Source: Mycobacterium asiaticum (GTDB taxonomy: Bacteria; Actinomycetota; Actinomycetes; Mycobacteriales; Mycobacteriaceae). From it: 59,668 nucleotides of DNA. Of the stretch, positions 43,466-51,222 are shown one piece after another (position 1 is the first letter of the stretch; every line of letters begins with the position of its first letter). A program made the translations under genes and the position numbers. The notes under the pieces are model-generated. The model was given only the letters and a program-made list of their open reading frames with translations. It had not been told where the DNA came from and ran no database searches. Where the stretch lies: assembly GCF_001673635.1 (NCBI RefSeq), contig NZ_LZMH01000040.1:1-59668 (forward strand), written 5' to 3'.

Positions 43466-44926
43466 ATGGGCAAGACCGCCCGGCGGCTCGGTCCGCAAGA
43501 CATGTTCTTCCTCTACGCCGAGACGTCCAGCACGATGATGCATGTCGGTGGCCTGATGCCCTTCACGCCGCCGCCCGACGCACCGAAGGACTTCTTGCGC
43601 CAGCTCGTCGACGAGAGCAAGGCCAGCACGGTCGTGGATCCGTGGAATCTCAAGTTGAGCCAGCCGGACCTGTTGTTCAGCCCGATCCAGTCGTGGGTCT
43701 ACGACGACAACTTCGATCTGGACTACCATGTGCGGCGCTCGGCGCTGGCCAGCCCGGGAGATGAGCGCGAACTCGGAATCCTGGTGTCCCGCTTGCACAG
43801 TAACGCTCTGGACCTGCGCCGTCCGCCGTGGGAGATGCACTTCATCGAAGGCCTCGAAGGCGGCCGTTTCGCTCTCTACGTCAAGATGCATCACGCTCTG
43901 GTCGACGGCTACACCGGGCAGAAGATGCTGGCGCGCAGTCTGTCCACCGACCCGCACGACACCACCCATCCGCTGTTCTTCAACATTCCCACGCCCGGGC
44001 GGGTCTCGGCGACCAAGGAGGAATCCGGCGGCGGCATTGCCGGAAGTCTGCTAGGCAGCGTGGGCAGCGTGGTGAACAACCTCGGTGGTGTGGTCAGCGG
44101 GGTGGGCAGTGCGATGGGCTCAGTGGCCGGCGCCGGCCGGTCCACCCTGGACCTGACCAAAGCCATCATCAACACCCAGCTGCGAAGCGACAACGAATAC
44201 CGCAACCTGATCGGCTCGGTGCAGGCGCCGCGGTCGATCCTGAACACCCGCATCAGCCGAAACCGCCGCTTCGCGACCCAGCAGTACGAGTTGGACCGGC
44301 TGAAAAAGATTGGGGCGGCCCATGATGCGACCGTCAACGATGTCGCGCTGACGATCGTCGGGGGCAGTCTGCGGCGGTTCCTCGACGAGCTCGGCGAGCT
44401 GCCCGACAAGTCACTGATCGCGATGCTGCCGGTCAACGTGCGTCCCAAGGACGACGAGGGTGGCGGCAATGCCGTGGCCACGATCCTGGCGACGTTGGGC
44501 ACCGACGTCGCCGACCCGATCGAACGCCTACGCGCCGTCACCACCACCACCCGAATCGCGAAAGCCGAACTGGCGAAAATGAATCGGGAAGCGATCCTGG
44601 CGTACACCGCGGCGCTGATGGCGCCGTTCGGGATGCAGCTGGCGAGCACCCTCACCGGGGTGAAGACGCCGTGGCCCTATACGTTCAACCTTTGCGTCAG
44701 CAATGTGCCTGGTCCCCAGGACGTGCTTTACCTGCGGGGCAGTCGGATGGAGGCCTCGTTCCCCGTCTCGCTGGTGGCGCACAGTCAGGCGCTCAACGTC
44801 ACGCTGCAGAGTTATGCCAGCACCCTGAATTTCGGGTTCATCGGTTGTCGAGACACGCTGCCGCACCTGCAAAGGCTGGCGGTCTACACCGGGGAAGCGC
44901 TCGACGAATTGGAGGACGCGGGTTGA
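43466..44926 (+). CDS. WS/DGAT-family acyltransferase (Rv3480c-like)
   Basis: This 486-residue protein belongs to the wax ester synthase/diacylglycerol acyltransferase family, which makes storage triacylglycerol or wax esters from acyl-CoA. The active-site motif MHHALVDG (141-148) matches HHxxxDG with H143 as base. Other family segments are PPWEMHFIEGL (120-130), NVRPKDDEGGGNAVA and NVPGPQDVLYLRGSRMEAS. A Gly/Ser/Val-rich linker (about 190-230) is unusually rich in GSVVNNLGGVVSG-type sequence. ATG at 43466 follows AGAAGGAG. Gene order places it as the counterpart of Rv3480c. Its stop codon directly abuts that of the convergent AraC-type gene. Confidence 0.9.
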   Translation: MGKTARRLGPQDMFFLYAETSSTMMHVGGLMPFTPPPDAPKDFLRQLVDESKASTVVDPWNLKLSQPDLLFSPIQSWVYDDNFDLDYHVRRSALASPGDERELGILVSRLHSNALDLRRPPWEMHFIEGLEGGRFALYVKMHHALVDGYTGQKMLARSLSTDPHDTTHPLFFNIPTPGRVSATKEESGGGIAGSLLGSVGSVVNNLGGVVSGVGSAMGSVAGAGRSTLDLTKAIINTQLRSDNEYRNLIGSVQAPRSILNTRISRNRRFATQQYELDRLKKIGAAHDATVNDVALTIVGGSLRRFLDELGELPDKSLIAMLPVNVRPKDDEGGGNAVATILATLGTDVADPIERLRAVTTTTRIAKAELAKMNREAILAYTAALMAPFGMQLASTLTGVKTPWPYTFNLCVSNVPGPQDVLYLRGSRMEASFPVSLVAHSQALNVTLQSYASTLNFGFIGCRDTLPHLQRLAVYTGEALDELEDAG

Positions 44927-45937
44927 TTATTCAGCCCCGCCGGCCCACTCCTGCCGGCACTCTCGCGGCGTCTTGTCGAACCAACGCCGGCAGGAACGGT
45001 TGAGCGCGCTCTGCTCGGTATAGCCGAGCAGGCTCGCAATCTGACCCAGCCGCAACCGGGGCTCGGCAAGATATTGCGCCGCCAGGGTGCGACGTTCCCG
45101 GTCGATGACGTCCTGACAGCTCGTGCCTTCCGTTGCCAACCGCCGCTGCAGTGTTCGCGGATGCACGGCCAACCTGTCGGCAATGACCTCACCGCTGCAA
45201 TGCCCGAGGGGCAGCAACCGACGGACCAACTCGGCCACCCGATCCGACAGCGGTGCCGTGCTCGGCAGGCATGTCGCCTCCAGATACTTGATGGCTATGC
45301 GCCTGGCCTCAGGATCGGCGTGGTTGATGCGTTGCTGCAGCACGTAACTGGGAAGCTCTACCCCGCACCAGGATTGGCCGAAGCGCACCGGGCAGCCCAG
45401 CGCTTCGCGGTAGGCCGCGTCGGAGCCGAATTGGTCATAAACGAATGAGACCGTGATCGGAGTGTGCGGTCCGGCCAGGATGCGGTTCGTCCGCACCATC
45501 AAACCCACGCTCATCTCATACGCCTGCAACGAGTACGGCAGACCGGGTTCAACCTGCTCCACAATCATCCGGACTTCGGTCTCGGTGGGACGGGCCGAGG
45601 TGATTCTGACCCCGGCGGTATGCGCATAGCTATAGCGCGCGCTGGTTTGCATGGCTTCCAGAACCGTGTCGCAGTTCCGCAGGATCACTGCCACGGGCCC
45701 GACGGCGTCCAGACCCCTTATGCGAGAGAGGCGAAGCCCGAAATCCGGGCACTTCAGTTCCTCAGCGGTCGTTTCGATCATGCGCGCGAACGCCGGCGTA
45801 GGGATGAACGCGTCTTCCTCTTCCTCAATCCCGACCGGGATGTGGAATCGCGAGAGATAGCTGAGCGGGTCACCGCCCAGCTCTCGGACCAGGTCGGGAT
45901 AGCCCCGCATGGCGGTCGCACGAACCAGGCTGCTCAT
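44927..45937 (-). CDS. AraC-family regulator, VirS-like
   Basis: This 336-residue regulator has an N-terminal arabinose-binding-type (Arabinose_bd) domain and a C-terminal AraC helix-turn-helix pair at about 255-330, with VHPRTLQRRLATEG and IASLLGYTEQSALNRSCRRWF. The pattern, including the DFGLRLSR and AYREALGCPVRF segments, closely resembles my memory of VirS (Rv3082c), which controls the mymA operon. Here it is also divergent from a MymA-like monooxygenase, 86 bp away. The ATG at 45937 has a strong GGGAGGTGA ribosome-binding site. Confidence 0.88.
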   Translation of the reverse strand: MSSLVRATAMRGYPDLVRELGGDPLSYLSRFHIPVGIEEEEDAFIPTPAFARMIETTAEELKCPDFGLRLSRIRGLDAVGPVAVILRNCDTVLEAMQTSARYSYAHTAGVRITSARPTETEVRMIVEQVEPGLPYSLQAYEMSVGLMVRTNRILAGPHTPITVSFVYDQFGSDAAYREALGCPVRFGQSWCGVELPSYVLQQRINHADPEARRIAIKYLEATCLPSTAPLSDRVAELVRRLLPLGHCSGEVIADRLAVHPRTLQRRLATEGTSCQDVIDRERRTLAAQYLAEPRLRLGQIASLLGYTEQSALNRSCRRWFDKTPRECRQEWAGGAE

Positions 45938-45950
45938 GTATCACCTCCCG

Positions 45951-45986
45951 GTGTCGGGAAATGATAAAGAAGTGTCGGAACGTGTC
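45951..45986. promoter_or_regulatory. Phased GTGTCGG direct repeats, candidate AraC-type operator
   Basis: GTGTCGG starts at 45951 and 45972 (21 bp apart, two helical turns), with GTGTC again at 45982 (10 bp further). AraC-family regulators bind such direct repeats on one face of the helix. The array lies in the 86-bp gap between the divergent regulator and monooxygenase genes, overlapping where both promoters must be. Confidence 0.6.
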
Positions 45987-46023
45987 AAGACCGTCGGTCT
46001 CGGCGGCGCTCATCCTGAATGCT

Positions 46024-47499
46024 ATGACCACACAGCACTTCGACGTTCTGATCATCGGTGCCGGACTGTCCGGTATCGGGACGGCATGTCACTTGACGAC
46101 GCGCCAACCCGGCCGGTCGATCGCGATCCTGGAGCGACGCGAGCGGATCGGTGGCACGTGGGACTTGTTTCGCTACCCGGGAATCCGCTCTGACGCGGAC
46201 ATGCTCACCATGGCCTACGAATTTCGGCCCTGGCGGAATCCGCAGGTGCTGGCGTCGGGCGAAGCCATTCGGCAGTACATCGCCGAAACGGCGGCTGCCT
46301 ACGGCGTCGACGAGAAGATTCATTACGGGTTGAGGATCGTTGCCGCGCACTGGTCCTCGACGGATGGCCGGTGGACGTTGACCGCGCACCGCGAAACGAC
46401 CGGCGAGACCTGCAGGTACAGCTGCCGCTACCTGATCGCATGCACTGGCTACTACGACCATGACACCGGTTACCTGCCCGCGCTGCCGGGCTCGAACCGG
46501 TTCTCGGGTCCCATCGTGCACCCGCAGCACTGGCCCGAGGATTTGGAGTACGCCGGCAAGAACATCATCGTGATCGGCAGCGGTGCGACGGCAGTCACGC
46601 TGGTACCGGCGCTTGCCGGTAGCGCCGCCCACGTCACCATGCTGCAGCGTTCACCCGCCTACGTCCTATCGCTGCCCTCGGTCGACAAGATTTCGCAGTG
46701 GCTGGCGAGATTTGTTCGCCCCGAACGGGTTTATGCCCTGGCCCGCAGGCGCAACATCGTTCTGCTGCGCCGGGTCTATTCGGCATGCCGGCGTTGGCCG
46801 CACCTGAGTAGACGTCTCTTGCTGTTGTTGGTGCAACACCAGCTCGGACCCGGCTTCGACATGCGTCATTTCACGCCGCGATACCAGCCATGGGACGAGC
46901 GCATGTGCATGGCCCCCGACGGTGATCTGTTCAAGACGCTCACCTCCGGCGCCGCATCGATCGTTACCGATGAGATCGAATCCATCACTGCCACAGGTAT
47001 TTTGACTAAATCAGGACGGGAGATCCCGGCCGACATCATCGTCACGGCGACCGGTCTGAGCCTGCAGATGCTGGGAGGTATGCAACTGTCGGTAAACGAG
47101 CGACCTGTCAACCTCTATGACCGAATGGTCTACAAGGCGGTCTTGATCCAGGACCTCCCGAATTTTGCTTGGCTGATGGGCTATACCAATGCACCGTGGA
47201 CGCTGAAGTCCGACATTGCCGGCGCGTACGTGGCCCGGCTACTCGGCCACATGGATCTGAACGGCTATGCGGTGGTGACTCCGCGCGACCTGCACGGCTG
47301 TAAGACCGACATCGGCGTGATGGACACCTTGAAATCCGGGTACATTGCGCGCGCGAAAAACATATTGCCGCGGCAGGGTTCGAAGTTGCCGTGGCAGACG
47401 TTGAATCATTACGAGAAGGATTGCCAGCTGCTGCTCGAGGACCCGATCGAGGACGGCGTACTCGAATTCAGCAGGGTGCCCGCCGAGGCGGTCGCGTAG
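46024..47499 (+). CDS. Flavin-dependent (Baeyer-Villiger-type) monooxygenase, MymA-like
   Basis: This 491-residue class B flavoprotein monooxygenase has the FAD Rossmann motif DVLIIGAGLSGIGTACH (near residue 8), the GGTWDLFRYPG segment, a BVMO-type motif in HPQHWPEDL, the NADPH Rossmann motif IIVIGSGATAVTLVP, and a late ATG (VTATGLSLQMLGG). The match to remembered MymA (Rv3083) runs through the whole length, for example YTNAPWTLKSDIAGAY and PRQGSKLPW. MymA acts on fatty or aromatic substrates and is linked to envelope changes at acid pH. ATG at 46024 gives the family N terminus. Downstream is a crotonase, not the lipR-adhD-fadD13 set of the mymA operon. Confidence 0.9.
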   Translation: MTTQHFDVLIIGAGLSGIGTACHLTTRQPGRSIAILERRERIGGTWDLFRYPGIRSDADMLTMAYEFRPWRNPQVLASGEAIRQYIAETAAAYGVDEKIHYGLRIVAAHWSSTDGRWTLTAHRETTGETCRYSCRYLIACTGYYDHDTGYLPALPGSNRFSGPIVHPQHWPEDLEYAGKNIIVIGSGATAVTLVPALAGSAAHVTMLQRSPAYVLSLPSVDKISQWLARFVRPERVYALARRRNIVLLRRVYSACRRWPHLSRRLLLLLVQHQLGPGFDMRHFTPRYQPWDERMCMAPDGDLFKTLTSGAASIVTDEIESITATGILTKSGREIPADIIVTATGLSLQMLGGMQLSVNERPVNLYDRMVYKAVLIQDLPNFAWLMGYTNAPWTLKSDIAGAYVARLLGHMDLNGYAVVTPRDLHGCKTDIGVMDTLKSGYIARAKNILPRQGSKLPWQTLNHYEKDCQLLLEDPIEDGVLEFSRVPAEAVA

Positions 47500-47559
47500 C
47501 GGGGCAGCCGAATCCTATGCTCGGGTGTCCACCATCGGAGTCGAGCCGAAAACGAGCGC

Positions 47560-48336
47560 ATGGACACAATCGAAAGCCGTTTTGTCCGATCCACCCGCCA
47601 GGACGGCCGGGTGACCATCGAGCTGACCGCTGCCGGTCCGCTGAACATCATCGGCAGCGAGGCGATCTCGGCTCTGACCGACGCATTCCGTGCCATCGGG
47701 GCGGATACCGATGCGCGGGTCGTGGTATTCCGCGGTGCGGGGGAGAAGGCTTTCATCGGCGGTGCCGACATCCACGAAATGGTCACCCTTGATCAGTCCA
47801 CCGCCGAGGTGTTCATCCGCCGGTTGGCGGGGTTGTGCGAGGCGATCCGCGACTGTCCCCTTCCCGTCATCGCCCGACTCGCCGGGTGGTGCCTCGGCGG
47901 CGGCCTGGAAGTCGCGATGTGCTGCGACCTGCGCATCGCGGAATCCGGCGCCAGGTTCGGCATGCCGGAAGTGGCCGTCGGGATCCCGTCGGTGATCCAT
48001 GCGGCGCTGATGCCCGCGCTGATCGGCGCGTCCCACTCGGCCTGGCTGCTGATGACCGGCGAAACCATCGACGCCCGGACGGCCGCCGATTGGGGCTTGG
48101 TGCACGAAGTGCTGGCACCGGAAATGCTGGATATCCGCATTGCCGAGTTGACCGCGAAACTCGCCGGCTTCGGCCCGCATGCGGTGCGGCAACAAAAACG
48201 TCTGCTGAATAAGTGGTTCGACATGACGATTCACGGGGCGATCGAAGACAGCGTCGAACAATTCGGCCGTTCGTTTTTGACCGGCGAGCCGCAGCAGCAC
48301 ATGCAGGCGTTTCTGTCCCGCAAGCGTCAAAAATAG
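47560..48336 (+). CDS. Enoyl-CoA hydratase/isomerase-family protein
   Basis: This 258-residue crotonase has the expected length, oxyanion-hole segments KAFIGGADIHEM and AGWCLGGGLEVAMCCDLRIA, and the first catalytic glutamate in RFGMPEVAVGIPS. The position of the second usual glutamate is not clear. It could be a hydratase or an isomerase acting in fatty-acid turnover. It follows the MymA-like gene by 60 bp on the same strand and may be in the same operon. ATG at 47560 gives MDTIESRFVRS. Confidence 0.87.
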   Translation: MDTIESRFVRSTRQDGRVTIELTAAGPLNIIGSEAISALTDAFRAIGADTDARVVVFRGAGEKAFIGGADIHEMVTLDQSTAEVFIRRLAGLCEAIRDCPLPVIARLAGWCLGGGLEVAMCCDLRIAESGARFGMPEVAVGIPSVIHAALMPALIGASHSAWLLMTGETIDARTAADWGLVHEVLAPEMLDIRIAELTAKLAGFGPHAVRQQKRLLNKWFDMTIHGAIEDSVEQFGRSFLTGEPQQHMQAFLSRKRQK

Positions 48337-48420
48337 GGCCACATTTTTCTTTCGATTCAGCCATCTATTGCTGGCTCAAGGCCCATGATGTCTCTACGCG
48401 ACAGCACTGGGGGTATGGCT

Positions 48421-50073
48421 ATGTCTTTTGTGCTCTTGGCGCCGGACATTTTCGAGACGGCGGCAGCGAATGCGGCGCAGATCGGCTCGGCCGTGCTGAC
48501 CGGCAATCTCGCCGCGCTGGCCCCGACTACCGCCCTGGCGGCGGCCGGCGCCGACGAGGTGTCGGCGGCACTCGCGGCGCTGTTCGGCAACTACGCCGAC
48601 GAGTACCAAGCGGCCGCGGCGCAGGCGGCGACATACCACGAGCAATTCGTGGCCACGCTGAGCGCGTCCGCAGTTTCGTACGCAAACACCGAGGCGGCTA
48701 TCGTCGCCTCGATCCAGGGCGCGGCGGCCACCCTGGACACCTCCCTTGCCAACGGGTTCCAAACCTTCGTCTACGGTCCAGTCCACACCGCCGGCAACGC
48801 CTGGATCGGCAGCCCATACGGTCAGGCGCTCGATCCGATCATCAATGGCCCGACCACAATGCTGTTCGGGCGTGCGCTGATCGGCCACGGAGCCCCCGGC
48901 ACGGCGGCGAACCCCAACGGCGGTGCAGGCGGTTTGCTGTTCGGTGACGGCGGCGCCGGTTACAGCGCGACCGCCGGCATGACGCCCGGCGGCAACGGCG
49001 GCAACGCCGGACTCATCGGCAACGGCGGCCCTGGCGGCGCCGGCTTCGGCGGCGGCACCGGCGGTATCGGTGGCGCCGGTGGCTGGCTGATGGGCAACGG
49101 CGGCATCGGCGGCGGCCCCGGTGGTGCCGGTGGCCAGGCGCTGTTGTTCGGCAACGGCGGCCTCGGTGGGCCCGGCGCTCCGGATGGACGCGGAGGGTTG
49201 TTCATCGGCACGGGCGGAACCGCCGCGGTGGTGGGCAGTCAACAACCGGTCGTCATCGATTTCGTGCGGCACGGTCAGACCTTTGCCAACCTCGACGGCT
49301 GGATCGACACCGCCATACCCGGTGTTTCGCTTACGCCGCTCGGGCAGCAGGAGGCGGCGAACGTCGCCGCTCTGTTGGCGCCGGCGAACCAATACTCGGG
49401 GATCTTCGCGTCGCAGCTGCTGCGCACCCAGGAGACTGCTAACGCGTTGTTCGCGAACCCGCAGATCCTGCCCGGTCTCAACGAGATCAATGCCGGCTGG
49501 ATGGAGGGCATGCCGCAGATCCCCATCGGCGTGCTGTATCTGGTGGGGCCCCTGGCATGGACGCTCGGATTCCCGCTCTTCCCGAATCTGGGGTTGGGTC
49601 CCGACATCAACGGGATCGTCTTCAATCGCAACTTCACCGCCGCGATGAACGCCATGTACGGCAACGCCATGGCGAACGGCGGCACCCCCGCGGTCGCATA
49701 CTCGAGTGCGTTCACCATCGGTGTCGGCACGCTGATGAACGTCGACAACCCCAATCCTCTGCTGCTGCTCACCCACACGCTGCCGAACACCGGTCAGGTG
49801 GTGGTCACCGGCAGCCCGGGCGGCGGCTGGACCATGAACAGCTGGGACGGCATACCGATCGCCCCGGCGAACTTGCCGACGAAGTTGTTCGTCGACTTCC
49901 GCAACCTCATCACGGCGCCGCAATATGCGGCCTGGGACATTTTCGAATCGCTCTTCACCGGTGATCCGACGACGATCCTCAGCGAGATCCGCGATGGCGC
50001 CGAACAGGTCGGCGCGGCGACCTTCCAGTACCCGTTCGCGGTGACCCGCGACCTGGTCGACGCGGTCGCCTAA
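48421..50073 (+). CDS. PE_PGRS protein with C-terminal histidine phosphatase (PE_PGRS11-like)
   Basis: This 550-residue protein has a PE domain (1-100) with Y87-x3-E91 (YANTE), a linker with GRALIGHG (150-157), a short PGRS region (about 158-265) and a C-terminal phosphoglycerate-mutase-like histidine phosphatase domain (about 276-460 and beyond). The catalytic signature VRHGQT holds R283-H284-G285; R335 lies in SQLLRTQETA, an acid in LNEINAGWMEG (E356) and the second histidine H452 in LLTHTLPNTG. All core catalytic residues are present. M. tuberculosis PE_PGRS11 (Rv0754) has this architecture and is reported to be active. ATG at 48421 gives the standard MSFV start; ATGs 6 and 36 bp upstream are alternatives. 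Confidence 0.9.
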   Translation: MSFVLLAPDIFETAAANAAQIGSAVLTGNLAALAPTTALAAAGADEVSAALAALFGNYADEYQAAAAQAATYHEQFVATLSASAVSYANTEAAIVASIQGAAATLDTSLANGFQTFVYGPVHTAGNAWIGSPYGQALDPIINGPTTMLFGRALIGHGAPGTAANPNGGAGGLLFGDGGAGYSATAGMTPGGNGGNAGLIGNGGPGGAGFGGGTGGIGGAGGWLMGNGGIGGGPGGAGGQALLFGNGGLGGPGAPDGRGGLFIGTGGTAAVVGSQQPVVIDFVRHGQTFANLDGWIDTAIPGVSLTPLGQQEAANVAALLAPANQYSGIFASQLLRTQETANALFANPQILPGLNEINAGWMEGMPQIPIGVLYLVGPLAWTLGFPLFPNLGLGPDINGIVFNRNFTAAMNAMYGNAMANGGTPAVAYSSAFTIGVGTLMNVDNPNPLLLLTHTLPNTGQVVVTGSPGGGWTMNSWDGIPIAPANLPTKLFVDFRNLITAPQYAAWDIFESLFTGDPTTILSEIRDGAEQVGAATFQYPFAVTRDLVDAVA

Positions 50074-50079
50074 CCGCGC

Positions 50080-51087
50080 TCAGCCGCAACGGTATTCGTC
50101 GACCGTCGGGACCGCTTGCAGGTGCCGGCGGGACCGGCGCCGACTGATGCGCTCGACAACCGCACGCGACCGCGGGCCCGACCCGGTGTGGGTCGAGGCC
50201 GACCAGTCGCTGAGCGAGACCGGCGCCGCCGCGGCCGGAGTCTCAATGTGCCGGCCGTCTGCTTCGATGAAGTCCTCGATCAGAGTGGCCACGGTCTCGG
50301 TTTGTTCCGCGTGCGGATGGTGTGCGGCACCGGGAATGATGTGTAGCCGGCTGTGCGGCATCTTCTCGTGTGCGGCGTAGGCGTGTGCAACCGGGATCAC
50401 GGGGTCCCGGTCGCCGCTGATGATCAGCACCGGCACACTGGCGTTGAAGTGCAGCCGGTTCAAGGCGCAGACGTACTGACCCCGACGGTCCACGACCGCC
50501 CGCAGTGTCCGCAGCAGCGCCTGCCGGTTCTCCCGGTTCGCCAGCGCGGCGTGGGCTTCCCAGTGTTCGTGCAGCCGTAGGGCGTTCGGGTCGTCGGACT
50601 TCAGCGCGGAGAAGGCCCGGCGGGCTTTGATCGCCGGCTTCGAGGAGACGAGCCCCAGAACGAATTCGGAGCCCGGCAGCGACGCCAGGCGCAAGATGCG
50701 ATTCACCTCGCCGCCGAGGCCGCCGCTGCTGATCAGGATCATCCGCTCGCAGTAGTCGCGGTGCTGGTGGGCGAACTGCATGGTGATTCCGCCGCCGAGG
50801 GAGTGGCCGATGATGGTCGCCCGGGAGATACCGAGGGCGTCCAGGAAGTCGCGGAGCAGGACGGCGAACGCGCCCAGCGAGTAGTCGCCGCGGGGCTTGT
50901 CGGATTGACCGTGCCCCAATAGATCCGGAGCGATGACGCGGTACTTCTTGGACAGGGTCGGGATGATCGACCGCCAGTGGTTCGAACTGCCGCCGATGCC
51001 GTGGATCAACAGCAGTACCTCACCGGCGCCTTCGTCGCGGTATGCGACGCGGTCGCCGTGCAATGTGATGGTTCGGAGGTTGCTCAT
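50080..51087 (-). CDS. Alpha/beta hydrolase (Rv2715-like)
   Basis: This 335-residue protein has the full alpha/beta hydrolase set: oxyanion LLIHGIGGSSNHW (26-38), VIAPDLLGHGQSD, nucleophile elbow IIGHSLGGG with S96, acid in IISGDRDPVIP and histidine in IPGAAHHPHAE. A C-terminal extension of about 60 residues, rich in Ser/Arg (SRAVVERISRRRSRRHL), lies beyond the catalytic domain. It resembles Rv2715 of M. tuberculosis in length. It is convergent with the PE_PGRS-phosphatase gene, 6 bp apart. The ATG is at 51087. The substrate is unknown. Confidence 0.87.
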   Translation of the reverse strand: MSNLRTITLHGDRVAYRDEGAGEVLLLIHGIGGSSNHWRSIIPTLSKKYRVIAPDLLGHGQSDKPRGDYSLGAFAVLLRDFLDALGISRATIIGHSLGGGITMQFAHQHRDYCERMILISSGGLGGEVNRILRLASLPGSEFVLGLVSSKPAIKARRAFSALKSDDPNALRLHEHWEAHAALANRENRQALLRTLRAVVDRRGQYVCALNRLHFNASVPVLIISGDRDPVIPVAHAYAAHEKMPHSRLHIIPGAAHHPHAEQTETVATLIEDFIEADGRHIETPAAAAPVSLSDWSASTHTGSGPRSRAVVERISRRRSRRHLQAVPTVDEYRCG

Positions 51088-51222
51088 TTTGGCCTGCTAG
51101 GTCACTTCGGTGTGAACGGTTAGTTCCTGGTGAAGTGAGTCTGTGGCGCGGGCCTTGCAACATTCTTGGGAGTTTCTAAAGGCATGCTTGGCGCCGTTTT
51201 CCGACGAGCGCCGAAGCGGCTT

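Noticed and set aside
44927..47499. The possibility that this is the virS-mymA locus itself.
   Set aside because: The genes downstream of the monooxygenase do not match the mymA operon and the surroundings belong to the Rv3480c region; treated as a paralogous pair instead.
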